A stretch of 64,000 bases of DNA from Gymnopus androsaceus JB14 (Eukaryota > Basidiomycota > Agaricomycetes > Agaricales > Omphalotaceae), in contig ML769628.1 in assembly GCA_009733575.1 (NCBI GenBank), positions 1 to 64,000 of the forward strand. Direction: 5' to 3'. The translations under genes and the position numbers were made by a program. Under the pieces are notes generated by a model. The model had not been told where the DNA came from and made no database searches. It was given only the letters and a program-made list of their open reading frames with translations. Shown here one piece after another: positions 1-11,816 of this stretch (positions are counted from its first letter, which is position 1; each line of letters opens with the position of its first letter).

Positions 1-183
1 ACGCTGCCAAGCAAGGCCTCAAGCCTATGAGCCAGACAGTAATTATATACGATAGATGTAAAAAGGATGGTGGGATGATATTGCACTAGGTAGCTGAGGC
101 CAGCGTCGACTGATAGAGTGGAAAGTGTAAGTAGTAAAAGCGTCCGAGGTGTAGGAAGAACGGCAGAGTTAATGCCTTTTCAG

Positions 184-523
184 ATATCTGCAAATAAGTG
201 TTCATCATCAATACCGGATGGAAAGAAGGACATTGTCGGATTTATACTCGGAACAAGTCCGACGTCTTGCGGAATCGGAATCGTTCACGATTACTTGGAC
301 CAAAGATGGTGTTGTTTTGCCAGAGTATGCGAATCAGACGAAGGTTGTTATCAGCCCTGAAGAGACTGGTTTCGAGCACGCTGAAGGAGGAAGAGAGGGT
401 GGTGAAACTTCAGCGTTAGGCCACTCGATGTACGAAGCTAATGTGCGGTTCCATACGCCCAAAGTGAGGTTGGATAAGGAGGGGCATTTGAGGGATCGAA
501 TGAAAATAGTAGTTGGCTGGTAG
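184..523 (+). CDS. C-terminal exon of an unrecognised protein
   Basis: This is the last exon of a gene whose upstream part lies outside or is unresolved. A pyrimidine-rich acceptor ends in CAG at 181-183, and from 184 one frame stays open for about 113 codons to TAG at 521. The segment includes SFTITWTKDGVVLPEY and ends with a hydrophobic/charged stretch that looks like a beta-rich C-terminal domain. A loose resemblance to C-termini of fungal secreted metallopeptidases came to mind but no catalytic motif is visible, so no function is assigned. The first 130 bases contain stops in all frames and must be intronic or a short exon. Confidence 0.4.
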
Positions 524-1466
524 TACACAGGCGAAAGACGGAAGTGGGGAAGCAACAGGCGTACCGAGCTATACTAACATTTCACTCATGGATCATAAGG
601 CTTCTATTTGAACTGATATTTTTTTTCTTTGGGCTTTTCAGATAAATACTATGTGTACACACGCTTACCACTTTTTGACAAATCGCATTATCGAGATGAG
701 GTTTTTGGAATTGTCCTAAAGAAATGAGGTCAGTGTGGAATTATAAGTGAAAGATAACTTGTCACTCACACTGAGGGGTTCTGCAGACACAGTGGAGAGA
801 GAGCAAAGAACATGCCCTTAGTGGGGTGGTCAAAGTTGTAAATCCAAGTCATGGCCACAGTAATATTGAATCAGCTTTGAACCAGCAAAGCGACGTGGAC
901 AGTGGAAGCAGGGACTCTCGACTGGCAAGTTGGGATTGAACTGTTCTCTGTAGGTATAACGATACCAGATGCTTTTTGATATTTGCAGCTACATACATGC
1001 TGTGCTTGACTTTCTTGAAGTTTAACCGTTCAAGAGGTTTTTGAAATTTTAAAAAAAGACACACTCGCTAGCGTGCAAAGACGTTGACAATGTTGTACTC
1101 GGCTGTACAAGATTCTTGAAGTTTAACTGTTCAGCAGCGCTATACTAGAGCATATGAAACCGAGCACAAGCCCAAATATAATTAAAAATTATCGCTCAGC
1201 GACATCATTATCTCTATATACATGCATACTCTAGGTCCACAAACCAAAAAAAGCGACATAACCATATCCGATACCATACGAAATATTAGTATACAATAGC
1301 GCGGATAATGAGAGGTACAAGTATAGATACATGATGATGTGGCTCAAAAGCTCAAAATCGTTGAATAAGGGAAATTGACTACTTGACACCATGCGAGTGG
1401 ACATTTGCATCAAAATATCTAGGTAATAATGAGTATGATAGAATGCAATCTCAGTGGATGACATAC
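524..1466. other. Intergenic, no gene seen
   Basis: AT-rich sequence with only short shadow ORFs. A short phrase, TTCTTGAAGTTTAAC followed by a GTTCA, occurs twice around 1013-1030 and 1111-1130, but no coding or RNA feature is supported. Confidence 0.5.
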
Positions 1467-2026
1467 CAAGATTCAAGACTATCCTCATAGATAGATTTTG
1501 AGCTCCGGGTGAGGTCGATGGCTGTCTCTCTGGTCTCTCCGCCTACACCGCCGACAATGACATTCCGTTTTCTGGTACCCGTGTAGATAATCTCGTCCTG
1601 TTCCTCCGGTTGAGCAATCTCCTTGCCTAGCATGCCACCGCTATGTACATTGATGCCGGTGCATACCACTTCATCTTCTTCATCCGATACAATCTCTTTG
1701 CTTTTATCTTGCTCATCTGGACTATGCTTGGATTGGATCTCATTGATCTCATTAGGACCTCTGTCATTCGACTCGGAATCAGCCTTGTTAGAAGAGTCTT
1801 CTTTGGAATCGGTATTCTCTCCATCGGACTCTTCTTCGGAAGTGGTATCCTCTTCATTGGACTTTTCTCCAGAATTGGTATCCTCTCCGTCGGATTTTTC
1901 TCCAGAATCAGTGTTTACTCCATTGGACGCCTTCTTCAACCAATTGGGATTCGAGGCTGTCATGACGCATAGGGGAGCGTGAGGATCCCGCCGGACTGGA
2001 GGCTTGTAGATTTTTGTGCGGGCCAC
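1467..2026 (-). CDS. Acidic low-complexity protein with SUMO-interacting-like motifs
   Basis: The minus-strand frame is open for about 187 codons and is bounded by an acceptor-like ACACAG near 2027 and a donor-like GTATGT at 1466, so this is probably one exon; no ATG opens it directly. The first ATG inside the frame would give MTASNPNWLKKAS. The middle is a degenerate tandem of about 10-residue units rich in D, E, S and G (NTDSGEKSDGED, TTSEEESDGEN). After it come EEDEVVCTG, EQDEIIYTG and ETAIDLT, which match the acidic-flanked hydrophobic pattern of SUMO-interacting motifs. Function is unknown; a nuclear role is inferred from composition only. The complementary frame is also long because of the repeats and is taken as a shadow. 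Confidence 0.45.
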
Positions 2027-4175
2027 TGTGTCCAAGGGGTGGATACATCAGTCAATTTAATATGATCATGAGCTTGACACAACCAAAATTTACTTTAGGA
2101 TTCGGTGCTACGAGCTAGGCACAATCAAATAATAGAGCTAGAAAGAAATAATAGAGCTAGAAAGTGTGTTTAGTTGGCTTGGGTACACGGAAGAGAGGGA
2201 TTCTCATTGGACAGTCTCTCCCCGTATCTTTCAATTTTTTCTGTCGCTTTCGGTGGAGAGTTTAACTTATTTAGGGCCTTGAGCCCACTCAGCTCACCGG
2301 AAAGCCTCATATTTGTGAGTACATTAAAACTTACCTGGTGACAGTGAAGTTTGTCGAAAATTGAGCAGTGGGCAGTGCGTTAATCACCCGATGACGGAGA
2401 AGGGAGTCAAGGATTATCAAGTATGGACAATGGCAGCGTTGAGAGTTTTGTGTAATGGAAGGGTTTACATAATTCTCAACTGTGGCGGCACATGGCGCCG
2501 GCGGTTGAAACCAAACACGAGCAAGCATCGTCGCAACGAGCAGGTGATGCGGCGCTTAAATATGCATAGCAAGAACTCGAGTTAGTTCAGGGAGAGGAAA
2601 ATTCCTGGGATATACCTTGCCGCTGACAGGCTTCTTTTCCATTGGAATGCCAGCAAGACAAAAAAGAAGAAACACCGCAAGAACCAGAACAATGCCATTT
2701 CCAATCTTCGACAGAAAGTTGAGTTCATCTGACCGAGTTCCCGCAATAAGATATCAGGCAAACTCTTCTGACCCCATGTGGCGTTAATAAAAGGAAACTT
2801 TCTAACAGAGAGCTTGTGTTGATACTCTCAAGACACTTCTTCGAAATTCGCTTTGAAAAACTTATTTCAATGCATACTGGGATGCTCTGGTTTTTTATTT
2901 GGTGATTTTACACTCAGAGATAGCAAAATACAGTAAATTGGTATAAAATCCTATCTCCTCTCTCAGTTGACCTTCTTAAATACTGAAACAATGCTCCACA
3001 TGAAGATGGAACATATGTTGAGCATTTTTTCAACCTCTATATTCCATAATCTCGCTGTCAACAGTACAATCCCTTCAAAGGGCATGGGAATTTCAAAAAT
3101 TTCCTTTTATAAACGCCACATGGGGCCAGCAGAGTTTGCCTGATGTCTATGTATCTTACAACCATCAAGGGCTCAGGCCCGCACTGGAGATCCCGTTAAC
3201 GGTGAGTAATCACATCTTGGAATTTTCCTTGTATCTGAATATGACAATGTACAGTGAATCCTCCTTCAGCTCCTGCAGCCAACACATTATCACTCTCAGC
3301 GGCTGTGACTCCAAGTTCTCATTTCCGAGTCTTTTGGTTCATTCATTCATTACAGTAACTGATGTCCCAGATCCACTTGCATGGTTGGACACAGTCCCGA
3401 ACTCTGGGACCACTTTGAATAATTGTTGAATAACAACAATTTTGGCATTGTGAACTTTGATTGGGCAACCTTCGACTCATAATATGAATATGGCTACAAC
3501 AGGGTTTGGCTATAACACTGGTGCTACCTTTGGTGCGAATAGGTACTGGTGGTATGGGTATGAATTTTGGACATGCTAGCAATGGTATGAACTTTAGCAC
3601 AGGTTCTAGTAATCCTGTTGTTTTTATTATAACTTATCAATACCATACAACATTTGAACAAACGCCCTTCGATATCAATGAACTTATAATCATTAACTTC
3701 ACATACAATGTTGACTAACTTCTATAGTGCCTGGGTTGTATGTGACTTTGAGGTCTGCAGACATGGGTATGAGCCAGCTATTGGTGAGAGTGAGCCTTGC
3801 AAGTGTGAGTGGGGGCCATCTGAGTGTGAGTGTGAGCTGGCGGAATGTGAGCATGAATGCCAGGAACGAGTGTGGTCACCTGACCAAATCAGGGGCTGCA
3901 CGAGTTTCAGACATTTTCAGGGCCGAGCAAAGAAATTTTCCCCAATGTGATTCGGACAATTCAAGGGTGCGGCGGCGCAATGATTACTATGCCTGCTTGT
4001 GTACTTTATACCTAGGCTTGTGAACCATCTGTCTCCAATTGTCTCCGAAATTTATTGCTCAACAAATCACAATGACAAAGCAGTGTCATTGTACCGTACA
4101 TGTGATTATCCAAATATCCGATCATGATCCGTTTGCTGTTGTGAGTGACAACTCAACTCTTCTCTTCTCCCTCCC
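2027..4175. other. Intergenic, mostly without recognisable content
   Basis: No gene is supported. Notable patches are a duplicated AATAATAGAGCTAGAAAG near 2130-2165 and a GTGAGTGTGAG-type simple repeat at about 3780-3860 that creates several overlapping spurious ORFs. Confidence 0.4.
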
Positions 4176-6200
4176 ATGTCCATGTCTGAAATACCACCTG
4201 CTCCCCTCACCAATAGTCTTAGATCAGATATTATTCTTCTTTCTTCTTACCTCTGTGGGCAACAAGCAGTCAGTTCTGTACCTCGTCCTGACAATAGAGA
4301 TGCAGAGCTTTACAACCACATCTCCACCCTCCTTACCACAGGGAATTCTCGTAGCCCCAAAGCCTCCAATGTTAATGCTGTCGTAGGCAAGACAAACATC
4401 AATTCTGTCGAATTTCTTGTCTTTGCTGAGAATGCTAGACTGCGTGAGGATGGGGAAACAGGGGCTAGAAACCTCAGAACACAGCTTAAAACAGCCAAGA
4501 GAATTAAAGCGGCAGTTGAACGGGACTCTGGCAGGAGCGAGCCAATGGGCAAAAGAGTTGATGTTGTGGCAGACAAGATGCGCAGGAAGGAATTGCTTGA
4601 GAAGTGGGCAGAAGATAAAGATAGGTAGGCTACGTGAACATCTATGAATGATGTTTTCTTGATACATGATGTTTCGCAGTTTTACATTTGATACCCACCT
4701 CAAGGACCTCTTCGATGTAATTACCTCCCTCGGGAACAAGGCCAGCCTTTTCACTTTCCAATGCTTCATATACCAGAGAGCCTATTGAAAGTTGCCTGGC
4801 GAGTTTTGGAGATCTCCACACATTGGGGGACATCGCCATTTGGGCTCATTAAGCAATGTTTACACCCTTTGAAGCAGCCAAATCTACTCTGTAAAGAGGT
4901 TGACATCCAACTTCCTACTCAATTTCATCAAAAACTTCAGGAGACCCTAGAGCTGAAGAATCATTCTATCCCAAACACCGACTCAGGAGATCTCTCAATA
5001 GTCAAGTATCCGGTTAATTCTGATAATGCCGAATCATGGCTTAGCATAATCTACAAACAGTGGTTTGAATTGGAGGTGCACTTGCTAGTTGATAAGAAGG
5101 CAACAGAGACCACGCAGGCAAAGAAGGACACCAGGAAAGATGTGCCAAAGGCCGAGGTGATACATGCAATAGTCAATGCAATGATTAAGCTTCAAAGCCT
5201 CCAGCCTGTGTTAGACCATCTTTTATCAGTTGAAGGCCTGCACAAAGTTCTGGCAGATGCTGGTATGTTCAAAAAATCGGTGCTCCTGATTGTTGTGCTC
5301 ATGTTTTCCAGAGGCCAAGCAGTATAGCCTCCGAAACTCTACAACCCTACCAGCTGACAAAGCTGATGAAAATAATGTAGCCGAGAGTGAGGATAGTGAG
5401 GATCATGATGAGTTAAATTTGACTCAGAAGGAAGGTGAGTCCTGTAACGTCATAGCATCCTTGATTAGGTGCTAAGTGGATCCTTCAGTTGACAGCACCC
5501 AGTTGTACCCGAGCTATGCAACTTCTCGTCTTATGAGTGCCTTCAAAAATGTATTGGGCTGGCAATACACCACCACATATGTTTATGCTAAAGCATCGCA
5601 TTTTAGAGGAACTCTCAAACTCTCCCGATTCTACTATCCTCATGGATTGGAGCCTGCAGTATTCCATCCCAAGACAGTGACAGATGTGTTGGAGAATAAA
5701 TTGAAACTAGAATCAAGCATACCCTACAATACTACAAGAATTTTATCTACGACTTTGAATGCAAAGGTTCATGCTGAAGCAGCACTCATGTCCTGGATCA
5801 CCACATTGGATGAGGTAAGACTTTAATCATTCATCATAATCTTAACTGTACTCTCATCTTCATACTTTAGAAGGAGAACACTTGCAGCATTGAATGGCCC
5901 ATTGGGGTCAGCAAGAAATCTTGCCGATTGTGTTGGGAGCTCAGTTCGTGTCTTAAACAAGAGAACGGGCTTGTTTTCCAGCTCCCAGGCACTCATAGCA
6001 CCTTCTATCCTTGGATTCCTCCACCTGGGATCTCTGATATTATACTGCTCAAGCTTCAGCATGTATTGCTCAATGCATGTCAGAGTTTTAAGGCAACTCA
6101 TTCCAGACAAAGCTCCACCAGCTCCGCCAAAGATCACCCACTAGTTATCAATTCTAACAATTCTAGTTGGGGTAAAGCTGAGATACCAATATCTACCTAG
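4176..6200 (+). pseudogene. OTT_1508-like deaminase-domain gene, disrupted in the middle
   Basis: The start ATG (MSMSEIPPAP) opens about 150 codons up to a GT donor at 4626. The 3' half splices cleanly: exon ends 5262, 5434 and 5814 with GT donors, acceptors before 5312, 5489 and 5871, all in phase. The C-terminal region carries KVHAEAALMSW and, after the last intron, IGVSKKSCRLCWEL. A His-Ala-Glu motif followed by a Cys-x-x-Cys motif is the zinc-site signature of the OTT_1508-like deaminase family of the cytidine-deaminase fold, which is common in fungi. Between 4680 and 4920 no single frame or simple intron joins the two halves: one frame runs to about 4788, another (LASFGDLHTLGDIAIWAH) has TAA stops, and the third carries on to 5262. 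The gene is therefore probably degraded, or has unmodelled introns. Substrate unknown. Confidence 0.55.
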
Positions 6201-6563
6201 GATGGACTTTGTTGTATCCGGGTTATTAGTAGTTTTACAATGTTTTTATTGTAACCTTTATCAGGAATGTCTACTTATTTAGTCCTATAGTATGCGCGCC
6301 CCAGATGCTGCGCCAGCTTTAAGCACTCGTGATTATGTAAATATAAAGGCATAGCCACACACTCATTTTTGAGTGCTCTGAGCCGGCCCACTGATTCCCT
6401 CTGAAAATTTCCCAACTTTCTCATTGTTCATTCCGCCAATTTATTGGTCTTACAATTTTATTACTACCGTAGCTCTTATTCTATTGAAAAAAACATATAT
6501 ACTGCACCCAATTGGGCCGAAAAAAGACGCGTTAAAGTATATTTACATAAGCTTTTTCTAGCG
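6201..6563. other. AT-rich spacer, no gene seen
   Basis: AT-rich sequence without coding or RNA features, between the deaminase relic and the 6564 repeat. Confidence 0.4.
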
Positions 6564-6646
6564 CAGCATTGACCCCGTGGGAACTAGCAGACTCTATACA
6601 CACATCGATGATCGTCAGTGTATACAAGTCTGCCTAGGGGAGACTA
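6564..6646 (+). repeat. Short dispersed repeat with internal stem (copy 1)
   Basis: About 83 bp containing GTGGGAACTAGCAGACTCTA and ending near GGAGACTAC. Inside it AGCAGACT plus CACAC can pair with GTGTA plus AGTCTGC. A closely related copy lies in the same orientation at 16664-16752. No protein or known RNA family is recognised. Confidence 0.5.
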
Positions 6647-6766
6647 CTACTTATTGACTTGAGTTAGTTTTGCAAGCATGATGACATGTAAAGTTGATCA
6701 TGTAAGGGGTGAGTACATTCACGTGACTGTGTCTGGTGTGTTGTTTTATTTGATTCCATTTGTGGA

Positions 6767-7140
6767 ATGGCTAGGGTTTCCCAAGGCTCCATAAGGAAAT
6801 GTCCATATCCTGGGGAAACTCAGGGACCCAGGGCTGCACAGGGCTTTACCAGGCACATCCCAGGGATGTCCCAGGATGCCTCAGGGATACCCAGGGATAT
6901 GTTTGGGCTACTCAGGGATGCTCTAGAATGCCCCTGGAATGTACCCAGGAATACTCAAGGCTTTTCAAAAAAAGTGGCATATCCTGGGGGACTTTAAATT
7001 TTTCTCAGGGAATCTTGGGAGTCCATAGGATATGGGCATTTCCCTGGGCACCCTGAGCCACCCAGGGTGCTCAGGACCTTTCAATACTACCTGAAAAAGC
7101 CTAGGAATTAGGCATCTCCCTGGGCTCCTCCAGAGATATC
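6767..7140. repeat. CAGGGATNCC-type degenerate repeat tract
   Basis: Dense, irregular repeats of CAGGGATGCC/CCAGGGATAYCC words on both strands, without CpG. The same vocabulary recurs in the large palindrome at 11434-11816. The two open frames here are side effects of the repeats. Confidence 0.45.
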
Positions 7141-7293
7141 CAGATATCTCAGGGCTTTAGGCACTTTTCCAGATGTGTTGGGAGAGCTCTATGAGGTTCT
7201 CGAACATGCAGCAGTAGGTTCCGAGATCCTTGCGGTTTGAGTAGACTCGGCAGATTGTGATGGCTGCAGAGAAACATGAGCAAATAGTAAATC

Positions 7294-8719
7294 TAGGGCA
7301 ACTTTTCTTAAAGTTGTTTTATACTTAAGTAATACTCAAGTGATACTTAAGTGATACCTAAGTTTGCATAAAGCAACAAATTAGTTGTATAGCACTTATC
7401 ACCTAAGTATTACTTAAGTAAACTCCAAGAATTTTTTTTACCTAAGTAATTGAGTAAGATGCAATCATATTTCTTGGTCTGTGTCAAGTAAACAGTAGAT
7501 AAAAAAGAAACTTGAGTAAGTACTGTACTGTTTTGACCAAAAGTTCAGTCACAGGTCACATTGACCCAAAATGAACAGTTCATAACAGGCTGTTACTGGT
7601 CACTCTGGGTTGTGAACACCATGACAACCAAAATAGACAAAAAAAAATTCCTCGAATTGGTCCAAAAATGCTGAAGAAATTTGCATTTTGCTCAGTCTAC
7701 CTGCAAACAAGCCAGGAATGACTCCAAAAAAATTAGGTAACAAGTTACTGGGCCCTTGTGCAGTGGTTCAGTGAACCCCTACACACTGTGCAACTGAACA
7801 GTTCACAACTATGTCACAGCTCACTTCTATCTGTGAACACCAAAAATCCTGAACAGGGCACATCACAGGTCACATACTGTGAACTTTTGGTCAAAACGGT
7901 ACAGTATCTATCATCAAGTAAGTAAGTAATTAAGTCAGTAAGTAAGTAAGTATATAGAAAAATTTAATGAACAACTGTAATTGTTTCCTAGGAGAAATAC
8001 TTACTTGAAGAATACTTAAGGAACATAAGCATTTCTTAAGTAATGTAAAGAAGCAAGGAAGTTGACTGTTGAAGTAATGTAAAGGAGAAGGTTGGAGCCA
8101 GGAGGGAGCTCTGAGATCTAGGATGGAGGTAGGGGCCTTTTATATGCTAGCTGTGGAGATTTCCTAGTTAGGAACAATAGACAACTTTGCCATTGTTGCC
8201 AGTTTGGCAAGACAATGAACAGTTTCTACATATATATAAAGACCCAATGGGACACCACCTCTCTTCAACTCTTACCTCTACCATCTCATCCTATCTACTC
8301 TCACTTTACTACCACTACAATTCAGTAGGACTCATATACTCTCTGCTTAGTATTTTCTTTAGAAACTTATGCCTTGCTCATGGCTTTCTTCTGTGCTACC
8401 TACTTTACTTTACTAATACTGTACTTTGAATAACTTACTTTACTTTATTACTTACACAGCTGATTTGTTATTTTACTTTAAACTAAAGTTTGCAGAGGAT
8501 ATAAGATAGTGCTTACTTTACTTTACTTTACTTTACTTTATTACTTTCATTTTTACTTTTACTTCATAATCACCCATTTCAAGATTACTTTGCATGAGTT
8601 AGTGATGCCTATACTTAAGTAGTATAATTGATACTTGCAATTTAGGATAACTTTAATTCTTAGGAACATTCTAAGAATTACCTAAGTATAAAACCACTTT
8701 CTTGAGAAAAGCTGCCCTG
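7294..8719. mobile_element. Non-autonomous inverted-repeat element, about 1.4 kb
   Basis: The left end TAGGGCAACTTTTCTTAAAG followed by TTTTATACTTAAGTA is mirrored at the right end, whose complement begins CAGGGCAGCTTTTCT and continues into TTTTATACTTAGGTA. The T/CAGGG termini resemble hAT-type ends, but no convincing 8-bp target duplication is visible. The interior consists of AAGTA and CTTTA simple repeats and a nested element at 7521-7906. No transposase is present. Confidence 0.5.
7521..7906. mobile_element. Nested MITE, 386 bp
   Basis: The left end TACTGTACTGTTTTGACCAA and the complement of the right end TACTGTACCGTTTTGACCAA match over about 27 bp with one mismatch. The interior is built from TCACAGGTCACA and GAACAGTTCA words. 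No target duplication was identified, and there is no coding capacity. Confidence 0.55.
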
Positions 8720-9763
8720 GTAGTTGTCTCATCCATTGCTCAAATGAACATCCCGAAACCAAAATCATCCTTGAAACTCTCACTTCAGCTATAGGTGGTA
8801 CTGAATTCCCCCAACTAGTTCCATATCTCAACCAGTGTCGCAAAACCATTATTCATGCCTGAACCATCGATCTGAGCTATCATGTCTTCATATATTTATT
8901 CAAACTCACCCCAGAACATTTGAACCCTCTACAATGTATCTGTTTGTACAATTTCCTGGCATCTGGTAGCTACAGCGAGAAGACAATTGACCTTCTTGAC
9001 TCAGACCCTTACTGTCAAATCATAATTGCAACAAAGGTGCTGTCACTTGGTATTCACATGGAGGAGCTTCGAGACAGCATTTCTGTAGGAACCACCAATA
9101 CCCAGGATAATGGAAAGCAAGGGTGGGCATGCAGGACAGAAGGCAGGTGTTATTGCATGTAGGATCATCCTCATGACCAAACGGAGCTCAACAAGGTAAA
9201 TAAGATAACGAAAGGTGTGTAATAATTGATTTCCACTCAAATCTCATACAGTACTAATTAATATATATAGCATCTGGCAAAATTTCTGTTGCTGCAGTTG
9301 CAAAAGTTAAACAGACAACCAAGGCAGGGAAGGAAACAAAGAAGCCACTTGATCCAGCCAAGGTCATATTCCTCACAGAACAGGTCTGTCAAGTTGCTTG
9401 TGAGAATATGATATACGACAACCCTCCTCCTGGAATATTGCACTGATGAGTAGATTTGTGCTGGGTATGAAGACCGACCAAACAACAATCACCCCAATCA
9501 GATTCAATCCAAAAGGTTTAATTTAATGCGAGGAAGGAGGTTGTTGAAGGTTCCCTTGACTATTAATTGATTCAAAGAGAAAAGCACTTGACAATGGCAC
9601 AGACAGTGCGAGATGAACAAGGTTTATATTTGGAGGGAGGTTTTGAAAAGCCAACTAATGTATGATGATGCGCTGAACTAATTGAGGGGAAAGCAAACAC
9701 CAAAGCCTGGGTCAAATATGCCAACTCAACAAACAACTTTGCATATCTCAGGAGCCTTTATGT

Positions 9764-10277
9764 CAGTGTTCTACCAAAGGCCTAAGCCTTAAGTACATAG
9801 GCCTTAAGTTAAGGCCTTATGTTAAGGCTTCAGGATTTTCCTCGGATCCCTTAAGGCCTTAACAAAGGCTTAAGTGGCTGTGTCCCAAGCCAAAAGGGAA
9901 ATATGTAGGAATATTCAATAAAGTCTCATTTTTCTACCTTTTACTTGATATTTCCATAATCAATCAATAATCCAGAAGGATACTTAGTTGATGAAGTGCA
10001 GAGTTTATGGAGACACTGGTGTTGCACTGGGCTGTTGAAGGTGCTAACAAGATTGGCAATAATGAAGAATAAATTATAAATTATAATGTAGAAGTATTTT
10101 GTATAACACAAAATTTCATTACTTTCCTGTGGCACTGGCCTGACATGGTCAGTTTAAAAATAATAAAAAATGAATTATCAACCTAAGGCTTAATTAAGGC
10201 CTTAAATTAAGGCCTTAAATGGGCTTAAGCCCTAAAGATTTTGAGATTGTTATTTAAGGGCTTATGGTAGAACACTG
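9764..10277. mobile_element. hAT-type MITE, 514 bp, perfect 8-bp target duplication
   Basis: Begins CAGTGTTCTACCA and ends with its complement GGTAGAACACTG. It is flanked on both sides by CTTTATGT (9756-9763 and 10278-10285), an exact 8-bp target-site duplication as produced by hAT transposases. Subterminal regions carry repeated AAGGCCTTAA palindromic words. There is no coding capacity. Confidence 0.85.
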
Positions 10278-11433
10278 CTTTATGTTGCCGCGCAATGATA
10301 CTCCAACTCTCAGGGAATCCCACGAGTTACCTAACAAGCTTTACTATGGTTTTGCCTTGACATTCCCCTGCCTCATTCATTTGTCTTCCTTGATTGGGTC
10401 AACTTTTGGGATTTTTGGTCCGAATCAACTCAAGTCATTTGCCTTTTTACAAGGCTCGCCAGTTCCTTTAGCAGAACAGCCCTTGGAAGTATTTCTATGT
10501 TTTTCCTTGCCAATGGGAGACTGGTTATTATCCCTAGTTCCATGCAGTCTTGAGTGTAGATGCATGGTAGCATATGGATCTCGGTAAAACACTAAGGCTT
10601 GGATAGAAACACTCCTTGGTCCCTCCATGCTCTAGAAGTAGCTACAGCAAGTGGGTCATGTGGCTGCATTGGATTGTCATGGCGATCTGCCTGGGTGCTT
10701 TCCAACAAGCATCAACTTTGAGGGCACCCATTATGGTACTTCCTCATCTCGGTCCACCTTGCTTTGTTTAATAAACTTGAGTGTCATGTAGACTCCTCAG
10801 TGAGCTAATTGCAGAAGCAATGCCTTGTTTAAGACTTCGATCCCTTGGGTATATCCTTCAATGACCTAGCCTAGTATAACTGGTATGTGGGCTCGTTTAC
10901 CTGCCTCAGTCAGCAACTTTTTATCCAACAAGCTTGCCTCACTACACCATGCCATGCATAGGACTTTGATCGAGGCACATTCACAAAGTTGAGTATGGTA
11001 CCATTGCGCGTACTGTTACTCTGCAACCTCTTGGGTAGAATAGGTCCTCAGTAGATTTTAACTATCAGCTCGGGCTCACTATAGTTCTCTTATTGACCGT
11101 GTTTTGTTACAAACAGAACCTAGGATTATTGGTTCTGTGCAGTTCTAGCCTTAGCCAAAAAATTGGTGTATCAGCGCATGGACTGTACACAGGCTGAGTG
11201 TTCTGTACCCTGCAATCTCTGTTGCAAATGCTACTTTATTCCAGCCCAACAGTTTCCTCCTTCTACTGATGAAACAACACTCCCTCTGTTTATTCTGCCG
11301 GCTATCACAATAAAAAAGTGCAAAGCATGGAAGAAGGCTGATGAGTTGAAGGAAAAGGAAGTAGAGATGGTTGAAAAGGCTCTTGCTATATATGAGGAGC
11401 ATTTTTATGCTGAAGAACAACTTCTTGCTCCTC

Positions 11434-11816
11434 ATCAGAAAAAACTGTTTTGGGCCCAGGAGGATCTAAGGTCACCTAGTCCTCTTAGGCAACCTGAGGC
11501 ATCCTAGTTGGCCCAGGAAAAAGGGTAAAACTTTGGACACCTCAGTTATCCTAGTCATCCTAGGTGTCCTGGGAGATCCTGGAATGTCCTGGGGCATCCT
11601 GGGGCATCCTGAGGCATCCTGGGATGGAACTTTTATCCTAGGATGCCTCAGGATGCCCCAGGATATCCCAGGATCTCCCAGGACACCTAGGATGACTAGG
11701 ATACCTGAGGTGTCCAAAGTTTTACCCTTTTTCCTGGGCCAACTAGGATGCCTCAGGTTGCCTAAGAGGACTAGGTGACCTTAGATCCTTCTGGGCCCAA
11801 AACAGTTTTTGCTGAT
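11434..11816. mobile_element. Near-perfect 380-bp palindrome (foldback element)
   Basis: The arms AAACTGTTTTGGGCCCAG (from about 11442) and CTGGGCCCAAAACAGTTT (to about 11808) continue as matching sequence towards a centre near 11625. The arms contain repeated CATCCTGGGG/CCCCAGGATG words. The palindrome sits inside the helicase relic and contains no CpG. Antisense ORFs on the two strands are nearly identical because of the symmetry and are not genes. Confidence 0.7.
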
